A DNA stretch of 64,000 nt from Bibersteinia trehalosi. GTDB taxonomy: Bacteria > Pseudomonadota > Gammaproteobacteria > Enterobacterales > Pasteurellaceae. Below, piece after piece: positions 27,697-36,658 of the stretch (positions are counted from its first letter, which is position 1; every line of letters starts with the position of its first letter). Under the pieces are notes generated by a model. That model was not told the origin of the DNA and did not search any database. It worked only from the letters and a program-made list of their open reading frames with translations. The DNA lies in NCBI RefSeq assembly GCF_004346205.1, contig NZ_SMAM01000005.1, forward strand, positions 124,001-188,000, given 5' to 3'. A program made the translations under genes and the position numbers.

Positions 27697-29529
27697 TTAT
27701 TCTACTGTTACCGCTTTCGCAAGGTTACGTGGCTGATCCACGTCAGTTCCTTTAATTAAAGCAATGTGGTAAGAAAGTAATTGTAACGGCACAGTATAGA
27801 AAATTGGTGCTGTTACTTCGCTTACTTTTGGCAATGTGATGGTTTTAAACCCTTCCGCATCTGCAAAACCGGCTTCGTTATCGGCAAACACATAGAGCTG
27901 ACCGCCACGAGCACGCACTTCTTCAATGTTTGATTTTACTTTTTCAAGTAAATCATTTTCCGGCGCAACGACAATTACAGGCATATCACTATCAATTAAT
28001 GCTAGTGGGCCATGTTTTAATTCTCCTGCCGCATAAGCCTCTGCGTGAATATAAGAAATCTCTTTTAATTTCAATGCAGATTCCATCGCGATTGGGTAAT
28101 ATTCACCACGGCCTAAGAAGAGCGTGTGATGTTTATTGGCAAAGTCTTCAGAAAGTTTCTCAATCGCTTTATCGAAGACTAACGCGCTTTCTACCTGTGC
28201 AGGTAATAATTGCAATGCATGGATAATCTCACGCTCTTTTTCTTCACTTACCGTACCTTTTAAACGACCAATCGCGACATTTAAAAGCAATAAGCAGGTT
28301 AATTGGGTGGTAAAAGCTTTGGTTGAAGCTACGCCAATTTCTACCCCCGCTTTAGTCATAAAGGCAAAATCCGATTCACGTACAAGTGATGAGCTTGCTA
28401 CGTTACAAATTGTCATAGCAGACATAAAACCAGACTCTTTCGCTAAGCGTAGTGCCGCAAGGGTATCTGCAGTTTCACCAGATTGTGAAAGGGTGATTAA
28501 TAAGCTATTTGGGCGAGTAACAAATTTGCGGTAACGGAATTCTGAGGCAATTTCCACATCACAAGAAACCCCAGCAATTGCTTCAAACCAATAACGAGCC
28601 ACCATACCTGCATTGTAAGACGTACCACAAGCCACAATTTGTACATGTTCTACTTTTTTCAGAATTTCTTCAGCATTTGCCCCGATCGCATCAATTAAAA
28701 CACGGTCGTTCGCGATACGCCCTTCTAGCGTGTTGCGAATTGCTACTGGTTGCTCAAAAATTTCTTTCTGCATATAGTGGCGATATGGACCTTTATCTGC
28801 CGCATCGTGTTCAAAGTTTCCTTCGTGTAACTCACGCTCTACTTTATTGCCATTATGATCAAAAATTGCCACACTTTCACGCGTGATTTCTGCGACATCC
28901 CCCTCTTCTAAGTAAGTAAAACGGCTAGTTACGCTTAATAATGCTAATGGATCAGAGGCGATAAAGTTTTCACCAATACCGTGTCCGATAACAAGCGGAC
29001 TGCCTGAACGTGCCACAATTAAGCGGTTTGGATCGTCTTGATTCATTACCACAGTACCATAAGCACCACGTAATTGTTTTACGGTTTTTTGTACTGCCTC
29101 TAATAAAGAAGCAGCTGTACGAAATTCCCACTCCACTAAGTGAGCGATAACTTCAGTATCGGTTTGCGATTGGAAAATATAACCACGAGCTTGTAGCGAT
29201 TCACGTAATTCTTCGTAGTTTTCAATAATCCCATTATGTACCACGGCAATTTTACCACTACGATGTGGGTGTGCATTGGTTTCAGAAGGCTCACCATGGG
29301 TTGCCCAGCGAGTGTGTGCGATCCCCGTACCGCCATGGGTGAAATTTTCAGCTAATGCATCGTCTAATGCTTTCACTTTACCTACTCGACGTACAATTTG
29401 CATATTGTGATTTTGATCTAATACCGCAACACCTGCTGAGTCATAACCACGATATTCTAAGCGATGTAACCCATCTACTAAGATCTCTGCGATATCACGT
29501 TGGGCAATTGCCCCAACAATTCCACACAT
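27697..29529 (-). CDS. glmS: glutamine-fructose-6-phosphate aminotransferase (isomerizing)
   Basis: A 610-residue enzyme making glucosamine-6-phosphate from fructose-6-phosphate and glutamine, the first step to UDP-GlcNAc for peptidoglycan and LPS. Cys2 (MCGIVGA) is the amidotransferase nucleophile. Two SIS isomerase domains follow (ACGTSYNAG..., [13 protein letters not shown]...), and the C-terminus [11 protein letters not shown] is the conserved tail. AAGGAAAC precedes the ATG. It lies 89 bases downstream of a DeoR-family regulator on the same strand. No glmS ribozyme-like sequence was recognised. It opposes NagB, encoded at 56 kb. Confidence 0.97.
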   Translation of the reverse strand: MCGIVGAIAQRDIAEILVDGLHRLEYRGYDSAGVAVLDQNHNMQIVRRVGKVKALDDALAENFTHGGTGIAHTRWATHGEPSETNAHPHRSGKIAVVHNGIIENYEELRESLQARGYIFQSQTDTEVIAHLVEWEFRTAASLLEAVQKTVKQLRGAYGTVVMNQDDPNRLIVARSGSPLVIGHGIGENFIASDPLALLSVTSRFTYLEEGDVAEITRESVAIFDHNGNKVERELHEGNFEHDAADKGPYRHYMQKEIFEQPVAIRNTLEGRIANDRVLIDAIGANAEEILKKVEHVQIVACGTSYNAGMVARYWFEAIAGVSCDVEIASEFRYRKFVTRPNSLLITLSQSGETADTLAALRLAKESGFMSAMTICNVASSSLVRESDFAFMTKAGVEIGVASTKAFTTQLTCLLLLNVAIGRLKGTVSEEKEREIIHALQLLPAQVESALVFDKAIEKLSEDFANKHHTLFLGRGEYYPIAMESALKLKEISYIHAEAYAAGELKHGPLALIDSDMPVIVVAPENDLLEKVKSNIEEVRARGGQLYVFADNEAGFADAEGFKTITLPKVSEVTAPIFYTVPLQLLSYHIALIKGTDVDQPRNLAKAVTVE

Positions 29530-29571
29530 AGTTTTGTTTCCTTATTTATAAAGTTAAAAGATTCTTGCCTA

Positions 29572-29617
29572 GCAAGCGGTCAATTTTGCAAAATTTTCTG
29601 CAAAAGGAGGCGCTTGC
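29572..29617. repeat. inverted uptake-signal pair between the DeoR regulator gene and glmS
   Basis: GCAAGCG (29572-29578) pairs with CGCTTGC (29611-29617), and inside it TTTTGCA with TGCAAAA. It is a long interrupted hairpin of two extended uptake-signal variants. There is no T-run, so it need not block read-through into glmS. Confidence 0.6.
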
Positions 29618-29618
29618 A

Positions 29619-30377
29619 TTATTTAGCGATAATCACTTTTACGCCTTTTGCTTCAATTTGTTGCTGAATTTCAGGTTCAAGCTGATCATCGGTAATCAAT
29701 TTATCAATCTGCTGCCACGTGAGTTCTACATTTGGCATTTTGCGTCCAATTTTCTGTGATTCAATTAAGACTATCACTTCACGACTCACATCTGCCATCA
29801 CTTGACTTAAACTAAGCAGCTCGTTAAAAGTTGTTGTGCCACGCGCTAAATCAATACCATCAGCGCCAATAAAAAGCTGATCGAAATCATACGAACGTAA
29901 TACCTGTTCCGCGACCTTGCCTTGGAAAGACTCCGAGCGAGTATCCCAAGTTCCACCTGTCATTAAAATTGTTGGTTCACATTCTAACGTGGTCAGTTCA
30001 TTGGCTAATGATAGTGAATTAGTCATCACCACTAGCCCCTGCAAATTTAACTGTTTCACCAGAGCTTTCGTGGTACTGCCACTATCAATAATAATCCGAT
30101 TATGCTCGCGAATATGGTTCAGTGCAGCCAAGGCTATCGCTAACTTTTGTTTTGAAAACGTAGCCTCATTTTCCTCTGCGATCTCAAGTGGCATTCGAAT
30201 TGCCCCACCATAACGGCGCAATAAAAAACCGCTTTCTTCTAAAGCGGTAAGATCTTTACGAATAGTCACTTCAGAGGTTTCTAATTCCATTGCAAGCTGT
30301 TCAACGCTCACTTCACCTATTGTTTGAACTAAATTTGCAATAAATTGGCGACGTTGTTGTGTATTTCGTTTAGACAC
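29619..30377 (-). CDS. glmR: DeoR-family transcriptional regulator (GlmR-like)
   Basis: A 252-residue DeoR/GlpR-type repressor. The N-terminal winged helix-turn-helix is VEQLAMELETSEVTIRKDLTALEESG (split here: VEQLAMELET, SEVTIRKDL, TALEESG), and the C-terminal sugar-phosphate sensor domain has IIDSGSTTKALV and FIGADGIDLARGTTTFNE. It sits directly upstream of glmS on the same strand, the arrangement known for GlmR-type regulators in other gammaproteobacteria. Control of glmS by an amino-sugar phosphate is therefore the likely role. The name is inferred from context, not from a diagnostic motif. No clear operator was identified. Confidence 0.7.
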   Translation of the reverse strand: MSKRNTQQRRQFIANLVQTIGEVSVEQLAMELETSEVTIRKDLTALEESGFLLRRYGGAIRMPLEIAEENEATFSKQKLAIALAALNHIREHNRIIIDSGSTTKALVKQLNLQGLVVMTNSLSLANELTTLECEPTILMTGGTWDTRSESFQGKVAEQVLRSYDFDQLFIGADGIDLARGTTTFNELLSLSQVMADVSREVIVLIESQKIGRKMPNVELTWQQIDKLITDDQLEPEIQQQIEAKGVKVIIAK

Positions 30378-30569
30378 TTTTGTTTCGATTCATCTTTCGT
30401 TTCGAAAATTGTGCGGATTATAAACGCTATTTCACATAAAACAAAGCCGAACTTTTAATCCATCCTTATCTAAACTTTTGGAGTGAAACTACAGGATCTA
30501 TCAGAATAAAAAATCCCTTTAAAATCAAACACTACTTACCAAGTTTCAACCAGCAAAATTTGTCAAGAC

Positions 30570-30597
30570 TTGTTCTATGAAAAAATATGACTAGAAT
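30570..30597 (+). promoter_or_regulatory. putative nrdB promoter
   Basis: TTGTTC (30570-30575), a 16-base spacer and TAGAAT (30592-30597), 34 bases before the nrdB ATG. I looked for paired NrdR boxes (ACAC..TATA..GTGT) in 30378-30630 and saw none. Confidence 0.4.
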
Positions 30598-30630
30598 ACT
30601 GCGCATCTTTATTCAAATCTTAGGCTCGCT

Positions 30631-31608
30631 ATGTCCCGTAATATTTTCAAAAAACGTATTCAAATCAAACCTTATGAATACCCAGAACTCTTGGAGTTTA
30701 AAGACGCTATTCGTCACTCATATTGGTTGCATACCGAATTTAATTTCACTGGTGATATTCAGGACTATCGAACTAATATCAACGATCACGAGCGTCATGT
30801 GCTAACCCGTGCAATGTTGGCAATTTCTCAGATCGAAGTGAATGTAAAGCGTTTCTGGGGGGAGTTATATCGCTACTTTCCAAAACCAGAAATGGATGAT
30901 GTGGGTGGTACCTTTGCAGAAAGTGAAGTTCGCCATAAAGATGCTTATTCTTTCTTGCTGGAAAAACTTGGCTTGAATGAAATGTTCTCACAAATCACTG
31001 AAATCAAACCGCTAATGAAGCGGATTGAATATATGGAAGAGTTCATGCGTGAGAAAGATGCAGGTAAAGGGCAATTTGTACTTTCTTTAGTGTTATTTTC
31101 TCTCTTTGTTGAACACATTTCCCTGTTTGGTCAGTTCTTAATTATGATGTCGTTCAACAAGCATAAAAACCTGTTTAAAGGGATTTCGAATGCTGTTGAG
31201 GCAACTTCTAAAGAAGAAGAGATCCACGGCCGTTTCGGCATAGCACTTTACGAAATTCTACGTGATGAACACAGCGAACTCTTTACAGCTGAATTCTATG
31301 AAGAGCTAAAAACCTTATCACAACAGGCTTTTGAAGCAGAACGAGGTATTTTAGACTGGATCTTTGAAGAAGGTGATTTAAGCTTTATCAGCCAAAAAAC
31401 TGTAGAGAACTACATTAGATCTCGCTATAACAATTCATTAATGACTTTAGGTTTGGAACCACCGTATGATGTTGATCCTGACTTATTAAAGGAAACAGAG
31501 TGGTTTGATATTGAAATCCTTTCTACTAAAGAAACCGATTTCTTCAACAAACGCAGTACCGATTACAGCAAAAAAATGAAGCAGATTACTGCTGATGATC
31601 TATTCTAA
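30631..31608 (+). CDS. nrdB: class I ribonucleotide reductase, beta subunit (NrdB/R2)
   Basis: A 325-residue R2 protein housing the dinuclear metal centre. Probable ligands are Glu69 (SQIEV), Glu99 and His102 (SEVRH), Glu161 (FVEH), and Glu196 with His199 (EEEIHG). The first ligand is Glu where E. coli has Asp. The radical Tyr is kept: Tyr106 lies four residues after His102, as Tyr122 does in E. coli. Position and sequence resemble the compact R2 proteins common in Bacteroidetes more than enterobacterial NrdB. No ATP-cone precedes the domain. It is placed before nrdA, the reverse of the usual order, 62 bases upstream of it. Confidence 0.88.
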   Translation: MSRNIFKKRIQIKPYEYPELLEFKDAIRHSYWLHTEFNFTGDIQDYRTNINDHERHVLTRAMLAISQIEVNVKRFWGELYRYFPKPEMDDVGGTFAESEVRHKDAYSFLLEKLGLNEMFSQITEIKPLMKRIEYMEEFMREKDAGKGQFVLSLVLFSLFVEHISLFGQFLIMMSFNKHKNLFKGISNAVEATSKEEEIHGRFGIALYEILRDEHSELFTAEFYEELKTLSQQAFEAERGILDWIFEEGDLSFISQKTVENYIRSRYNNSLMTLGLEPPYDVDPDLLKETEWFDIEILSTKETDFFNKRSTDYSKKMKQITADDLF

Positions 31609-31611
31609 TTC

Positions 31612-31634
31612 GTAGGGTGCAACATGTTGCACCC
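31612..31634. repeat. GTAG-flanked perfect palindrome between nrdB and nrdA
   Basis: GTAG (31612-31615) overlaps the palindrome GGGTGCAACATGTTGCACCC (31615-31634), perfect over 20 bases. It has the layout of a REP unit: a GTAG tetranucleotide with a hairpin behind it. It starts 3 bases after the nrdB stop. Confidence 0.75.
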
Positions 31635-31670
31635 AACTATTTTCTATTTTATTAACGAATACTGTTTAAA

Positions 31671-33338
31671 ATGACTTATACAAATTCTGAACGTCCTGAT
31701 TTTGCTTGGCTAAATGAAGATAGCCGTTTATTTTTGCAACGCGGTTATCTGCTAGAAGGCACTACAGCATTAGATCGTATCCGCTTTATCGCTGAGCATG
31801 CTGAGCACAAACTTGGCATCGAAGGCTATGCGGATAAATTCTATCACTATATGGCGCGTGGCTACTTCTCACTCTCTTCACCAATTTGGTCTAACTTTGG
31901 ATTAGATCGTGGCTTACCTATTTCTTGCTTTGGGAGCTACATTGGCGATTCTATCCATGAAATTATGGTAACAACCGCTGAAGTCGGGATGATGAGCAAA
32001 ATTGGTGGTGGCACCTCTGCTTACTTTGGTGATATTCGCCCGCGTGGTAGTGCTATCAAGAATAACGGTAAATCCGATGGCTCATTTAACTTTAGTAAAC
32101 TGTTTGATACTGTCATTGACGTGATTTCACAAGGCACTTCACGTAAAGGACAATTTGCGGGTTATATTGATATTGAGCATGGCGATATTGATGAATGGCT
32201 GGATATTCATACTGAAGGTAACCCTATTCAGCTGATGTACTACGGTGTTTGCGTAGGGCATGATTGGTTAGAATCAATGAAAGCCGGTGACCCATACAAG
32301 CGCCAGCTTTGGGCAAAACTTTTGCAAAGAAAAACGGAAACTGGAATTCCATATTTATTCTTTAAAGACAACGCAAATGCAGGTCGCCCTGATGTGTATA
32401 AAGATAAAAATATGACTATTCATGCTTCAAATCTCTGTACAGAGATTATGTTGCCATCAAACAACGAGGAAAGTTTTGTTTGCTGCTTATCGTCAATGAA
32501 TCTACTCTATTTTGATGAGTGGAAAGACACCGATGCACCTGAAGTTTTGACTTACTTCTTGGATGTAGTCATGAGCGAGTTTATTGAGAAAAGTGCCGAT
32601 ATGCCATTCCTAGATCGCGCGAATCGCTTTGCGCGCCGCCATCGTGCTCTAGGCTTAGGAGTGCTCGGATGGCATAGTTACTTGCAAGCAAATAACATTG
32701 CGTTTGATAGTTTTGAAGCGATGCAGAAGAACAATTTAATCTTCAGAACCCTGCAAGAAAAAACGTTAAAAGCTTCACAAGAATTAGCGCGTCGCTTTGG
32801 TGAGCCAGAAATTCTCAAAGGCTATGGGCGCCGTAATACAACCTTAATGAGTATCGCACCAACGAAATCAAGTAGTTTTATTTTAGGTAGTGTATCTCCT
32901 TCGGTTGAACCATTTAAATCAAACTACTATGTAAAAGATCTAGCTAAGATCAAAACCGTGTACAAAAACCCATTCTTAGAAAAATTACTTCAAGAAAAAG
33001 GTTTAGATACCGAAGAAACATGGGAAAGCATCCTACTCAATGATGGTTCTGTGCAGCACTTAGAACAGCTTTCAGAGCATGAAAAAGAAGTGTTTAAAAC
33101 CTTCTCTGAAATCAGCCAATTAAGCGTAATTCAACAAGCAGCACAACGTCAAAAATATATTGACCAAGGACAAAGCATCAACATTATGGTGCACCCAGCA
33201 ACACCGGCAAGAGATTTGAACCAACTCTATCTCACCGCAGAAGAACTTGGTCTGAAATCTATTTACTACCAATACTCAATGAGTGCGGCACAAGTATTTA
33301 ACCGTAATTTATTGAGCTGTAGTAGCTGTGAAGGTTAA
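31671..33338 (+). CDS. nrdA: class I ribonucleotide reductase, compact alpha subunit (NrdA/R1)
   Basis: A 555-residue catalytic subunit, much shorter than the roughly 760-residue enterobacterial NrdA. The redox Cys86 (PISCFGS), the thiyl-radical Cys256 with Asn254 and Glu258 (NLCTE), the paired Cys271/272 region (FVCCLSSMN) and the C-terminal shuttle Cys550-x2-Cys553 are all present, so the enzyme should be active. The N-terminus begins straight in the ten-stranded barrel domain, with no ATP-cone, so the dATP activity switch is missing. It reduces ribonucleotides with the adjacent NrdB. The pair could be a second reductase acquired by transfer; other reductase genes lie outside the window, if present. 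Confidence 0.88.
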   Translation: MTYTNSERPDFAWLNEDSRLFLQRGYLLEGTTALDRIRFIAEHAEHKLGIEGYADKFYHYMARGYFSLSSPIWSNFGLDRGLPISCFGSYIGDSIHEIMVTTAEVGMMSKIGGGTSAYFGDIRPRGSAIKNNGKSDGSFNFSKLFDTVIDVISQGTSRKGQFAGYIDIEHGDIDEWLDIHTEGNPIQLMYYGVCVGHDWLESMKAGDPYKRQLWAKLLQRKTETGIPYLFFKDNANAGRPDVYKDKNMTIHASNLCTEIMLPSNNEESFVCCLSSMNLLYFDEWKDTDAPEVLTYFLDVVMSEFIEKSADMPFLDRANRFARRHRALGLGVLGWHSYLQANNIAFDSFEAMQKNNLIFRTLQEKTLKASQELARRFGEPEILKGYGRRNTTLMSIAPTKSSSFILGSVSPSVEPFKSNYYVKDLAKIKTVYKNPFLEKLLQEKGLDTEETWESILLNDGSVQHLEQLSEHEKEVFKTFSEISQLSVIQQAAQRQKYIDQGQSINIMVHPATPARDLNQLYLTAEELGLKSIYYQYSMSAAQVFNRNLLSCSSCEG

Positions 33339-33357
33339 TTTCTTAAACGCTAACGAG

Positions 33358-33387
33358 AAGCTGAATCTGCAAGGGTTCAGCTTTTTT
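33358..33387 (+). terminator. nrdBA terminator
   Basis: AAGCTGAA (33358-33365) pairs with TTCAGCTT (33376-33383), with a 10-base loop and six T residues from 33382. Confidence 0.8.
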
Positions 33388-33409
33388 ATTGTTTTTACGT
33401 CCAGTATTT

Positions 33410-33425
33410 TGTGAAGTGGATCACG
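33410..33425 (+). promoter_or_regulatory. CRP site at the afuA promoter
   Basis: TGTGA-AGTGGA-TCACG matches the CRP core TGTGA-N6-TCACA at 9 of 10 positions. Its centre (33417.5) is about 41.5 bases before the start inferred from the -10 box, the class II position, and no good -35 box is present, as expected for an activated promoter. Confidence 0.65.
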
Positions 33426-33446
33426 GTTTTAGTCAGTAAGTTTGAC

Positions 33447-33452
33447 TATAAT
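33447..33452 (+). promoter_or_regulatory. afuA promoter -10 box
   Basis: A perfect TATAAT 38 bases before the afuA ATG. The longer open frame starting at 33442 would include this box, which supports the start at 33490. Confidence 0.6.
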
Positions 33453-33489
33453 AACGCGGTATCTCACTAACAAATATAAGGAAAATACG

Positions 33490-34533
33490 ATGAAAACAGC
33501 ATTAAAAACAGCGGCATTAGCCGTCAGCATTGCCGTAACAGGCTTAGCTGCAAGCAGTAATATCGCTCAAGCAAAAGGTCGCTTAGTGGTTTATTGTAGT
33601 GCAACTAATATTATGTGTGAGGAAGAAACTAAAGCCTTCGGCGAAAAATATGATGTGAAAACTTCCTTTATTCGCAATGGTTCTGGTAGCACATTCGCAA
33701 AATTAGAAGCAGAGAAAAATAATCCTCAAGCTGATGTTTGGTATGGTGGCACGCTAGACCCTCAATCACAAGCTGGTGAAATTGGTTTGTTAGAAGCTTA
33801 TCGCTCCCCAAATGTTGATCAAATTATGCCACGTTTCCAAGATCCTGCAAAAGTAAAAGGTAACTTAAGCTCTGCTATTTATATGGGTATTTTAGGTTTT
33901 GGGGTAAATACCGAACGTTTGAAAAAATTAGGCATTACCGAGGTGCCAAAATGCTGGAAAGACTTAACCGATCCGCGCTTAAAAGGTGAAGTACAAATTT
34001 CAGATCCACAAAGTGCGGGCACGGCTTATACGGCAATTGCGACTTTCGTACAACTCTGGGGAGAAGATGAAGCATTCAAATTCTTCAAAGATTTACATCC
34101 AAATGTTTCTCAATATACAAAATCTGGCGTAACCCCTTCTCAAAATACGGCACGCGGCGAAACGACTATCGGGGTTGGTTTTTTACATGACTACGCGCTA
34201 CAAATCCAAAATGGTGCACCTGTTGAAATGGTTGTGCCTTGTGAAGGCACTGGCTATGAGCTTGGCGGAGTAAGCATCATTAAAGGTGCTCGTAATATTG
34301 ATAATGCAAAACTATTCGTTGATTGGGCGCTATCTAAAGAAGGTCAAGAATTAGCATGGAAAAAAGGACAAGCTTTCCAAACGCTGACAAATACAACAGC
34401 TGAACAATCTCCACACGCTTTCGACCCTGAGAAACTAAACTTAATCAACTACGATTTTGAAAAATATGGTGCCTCTGATGAGCGGAAACGCTTAATCAAC
34501 AAATGGGTAAATGAAGTTAAACTCGCCAAATAA
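33490..34533 (+). CDS. afuA: hexose-phosphate ABC transporter substrate-binding protein AfuA
   Basis: A 347-residue periplasmic binding protein. The signal peptide ends in SSNIAQA before KGRLVVYCSATN. The fold is the ferric-binding-protein type, and such genes are often called iron transporters. A. pleuropneumoniae AfuA, however, is known to bind sugar phosphates such as glucose-6-phosphate and fructose-6-phosphate. The fold-family landmarks VVYCSA, FIRNGSGST and DVWYGG are present; the Tyr pair that binds iron in FbpA is not evident. Start: ATG at 33490 with AAGGAAAAT upstream. It heads afuABC under a class II CRP promoter, and a hairpin follows it. Confidence 0.88.
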   Translation: MKTALKTAALAVSIAVTGLAASSNIAQAKGRLVVYCSATNIMCEEETKAFGEKYDVKTSFIRNGSGSTFAKLEAEKNNPQADVWYGGTLDPQSQAGEIGLLEAYRSPNVDQIMPRFQDPAKVKGNLSSAIYMGILGFGVNTERLKKLGITEVPKCWKDLTDPRLKGEVQISDPQSAGTAYTAIATFVQLWGEDEAFKFFKDLHPNVSQYTKSGVTPSQNTARGETTIGVGFLHDYALQIQNGAPVEMVVPCEGTGYELGGVSIIKGARNIDNAKLFVDWALSKEGQELAWKKGQAFQTLTNTTAEQSPHAFDPEKLNLINYDFEKYGASDERKRLINKWVNEVKLAK

Positions 34534-34545
34534 TCTCTCCCTCCG

Positions 34546-34571
34546 AGCAGGGGTATATCCCCTGCTTTTTC
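34546..34571 (+). terminator. attenuator hairpin between afuA and afuB
   Basis: AGCAGGGG (34546-34553), loop TATAT, CCCCTGCT (34559-34566), then TTTT. It is positioned to make more binding protein than permease and ATPase. Confidence 0.75.
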
Positions 34572-34590
34572 ATTTTATCTTGAGGTTTTT

Positions 34591-36645
34591 ATGGATTGTA
34601 TAAAAACACCAATGACACAGAAAGCATCCTTTTGGGTCATTCTTGCATTTATTGCATTTCTAGTTCTACCATCTACTGCGTTAGATTACGGTATTTTAGA
34701 TAGCACTTCGGATGAATTTTTAGCAGCAATGGGATGGTCATCCATCAATATCACACAGCTTTGGTTTTTGCCCCTGCTTGCTTTCTTTATTCTGCCCACA
34801 TTAGGGCTTGACAGCATAAAACAGGCTAAAGCTGAGCTTGCTCTTATCGCATTTAACGCTTTATTTGTCTTTATTTCAGCAAGCATTCTAAAAGTAAGCC
34901 TAGGCTATTCAATCGTTGTACTGTTTATGGTACTGACAGCCCTTGCTACTCTATCGTTAGCCAAATTGAAAGTAATGCAAGGCGATAAATTTATTATCGC
35001 ATCACTGCTTTGCATTATCTTGCTGATTTTCTTCTTTATCGTTTACCCAACATTGGCGATTTTTGTGTCAATGTTCTACGACGGTGATACCTTTGCACCT
35101 GAGCAAGTCGTTACGATTTTAAGTCAAGGCTATATTGTTCGGGTAATCAGTAATTCACTGTTCTTATCTTCTTTCGTTGGTTTGGTCTCTACGGTATTTG
35201 GTTTGGCGTTTGCGCTTTATACCACTCGTATTGCGCGCCGTACGGCATTTATTGGTAAAATTTTCTCTATCTTACCGATTGTTACTCCTCCTTTTGTAGT
35301 TGGTTTAGGGGTAACCTTAATGCTAGGTCGTTCTGGCTATGTAACCGAATGGCTCAATAGTTGGTTTGGTCTTAGCAGCAACTGGCTTTATGGTTTCAAT
35401 GGGATTGCAATTGCACAAATTCTCGCTTTCTCGCCAATGTCATTTATGATTTTAGATGGTGCGTTGAAATCGATTCACCCATCAGTAGAAGAAGCCTCTT
35501 ACACCTTGCGTGCAAACCGTTACCAAACATTCTATAACATCATTTTTCCTCTTCTTCGTCCAGCATTGGCTAACTCATTCTTGATTGTGTTTATTCAATC
35601 ACTTGCCGATTTTAGTAACCCATTGGTGCTTGGTGGTAGCTTTGACGTGATTGCAACTCAAATCTACTTCTACATCGCAGGTTCACAATTAGATTATGCC
35701 TCTGCAAGTACGCTTGGTTCAATGTTGTTAATCTTCTCATTGGCGATTTTCGTGATTCAATATATTTGGATTGGTAACCGCTCTTATGTAACGGTGTCAG
35801 GAAAATCGTATCGTGGTGATGTGCAAGAATTACCAAATGGCTTGAAATATACCATTGTGGTCATGCTTGCTTTCTGGATTGCATTCAACCTTGCACTTTA
35901 CGGCAGTATTTTCTACGGTAGCTTCACCGTGAACTGGGGTGTGGATTACACCTTAACCATGAAAAACTATACGATGTTATTTGGTCAAGGTTTAAGCGAT
36001 GGCGCGTGGCCTTCACTCATCAACACTTTAATCTATGCAGGTATTTCTGCACCGCTTACTGCATTATTCGGCTTACTTATTGCTTATATCGTGGTGCGTA
36101 AAGATTTCCAAGGTAAGAAAACCCTTGAATTTTTAACCATGCTTTGCTTTGCGGTACCAGGTACTGTAGCTGGGGTCTCTTATATCCTTGCGTTTAACAA
36201 TGCACCAATGTATATCACTGGTACAGGTATCATTATTATCATCTCAATGGTGATGCGTGATTTACCAATTGGTATGCGTGCAGCGATTGCAGGTTTAGGA
36301 CAATTAGATAAATCACTCGATGAAGCCTCTTTATCACTCAAAGGCAGCTCATTTAAAACAATTTGGTTTATCGTTTTCCCTCTACTCAAACCTGCGTTAC
36401 TCTCAGCGCTTGTGACCAGCTTCGTACGTGCAATGACCACAGTGAGTGCGATAGTCTTCTTAGTTACTGCGGATACTCGTGTGGCAACCGCTTACATCTT
36501 AAACCGAGTAGAAGATGGCGAATATGGTATTGCGATCGCTTACGGCTCAATTCTCATTGTGGTGATGATGGCAATTATTCTCTTCTTTGACTGGATTGTA
36601 GGAGACACCCGTATCTCTCGTTCCAAAGCAAAAAAAATGAATTAG
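34591..36645 (+). CDS. afuB: hexose-phosphate ABC transporter permease AfuB
   Basis: A 684-residue inner-membrane permease made of two fused BPD_transp_1 domains. EAA loops are visible in both halves (EEASYTLRANRYQTFYNIIFP and EASLSLKGSSFKTIWFIVFP, each cited only as landmarks), so one chain supplies both permease half-sites, as in FbpB-type importers. An extra N-terminal block of four hydrophobic segments (about residues 12-135) precedes the first permease domain. Start: ATG at 34591 with GAGG upstream; a second ATG seven codons on is possible. It lies 13 bases before afuC. Confidence 0.88.
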   Translation: MDCIKTPMTQKASFWVILAFIAFLVLPSTALDYGILDSTSDEFLAAMGWSSINITQLWFLPLLAFFILPTLGLDSIKQAKAELALIAFNALFVFISASILKVSLGYSIVVLFMVLTALATLSLAKLKVMQGDKFIIASLLCIILLIFFFIVYPTLAIFVSMFYDGDTFAPEQVVTILSQGYIVRVISNSLFLSSFVGLVSTVFGLAFALYTTRIARRTAFIGKIFSILPIVTPPFVVGLGVTLMLGRSGYVTEWLNSWFGLSSNWLYGFNGIAIAQILAFSPMSFMILDGALKSIHPSVEEASYTLRANRYQTFYNIIFPLLRPALANSFLIVFIQSLADFSNPLVLGGSFDVIATQIYFYIAGSQLDYASASTLGSMLLIFSLAIFVIQYIWIGNRSYVTVSGKSYRGDVQELPNGLKYTIVVMLAFWIAFNLALYGSIFYGSFTVNWGVDYTLTMKNYTMLFGQGLSDGAWPSLINTLIYAGISAPLTALFGLLIAYIVVRKDFQGKKTLEFLTMLCFAVPGTVAGVSYILAFNNAPMYITGTGIIIIISMVMRDLPIGMRAAIAGLGQLDKSLDEASLSLKGSSFKTIWFIVFPLLKPALLSALVTSFVRAMTTVSAIVFLVTADTRVATAYILNRVEDGEYGIAIAYGSILIVVMMAIILFFDWIVGDTRISRSKAKKMN

Positions 36646-36658
36646 AAGGAACTGAATT

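Noticed and set aside
29530-29618. glmS-type ribozyme upstream of glmS
   Set aside because: The gap is short and consists of uptake-signal repeats; the ribozyme is a Gram-positive feature.
30378-30630. NrdR boxes upstream of nrdB
   Set aside because: No pair of ACAC..GTGT-type boxes with suitable spacing was seen.
33442-33489. N-terminal extension of AfuA
   Set aside because: It would translate the -10 box; the ATG at 33490 has AAGGAAAAT upstream and starts a proper signal peptide.
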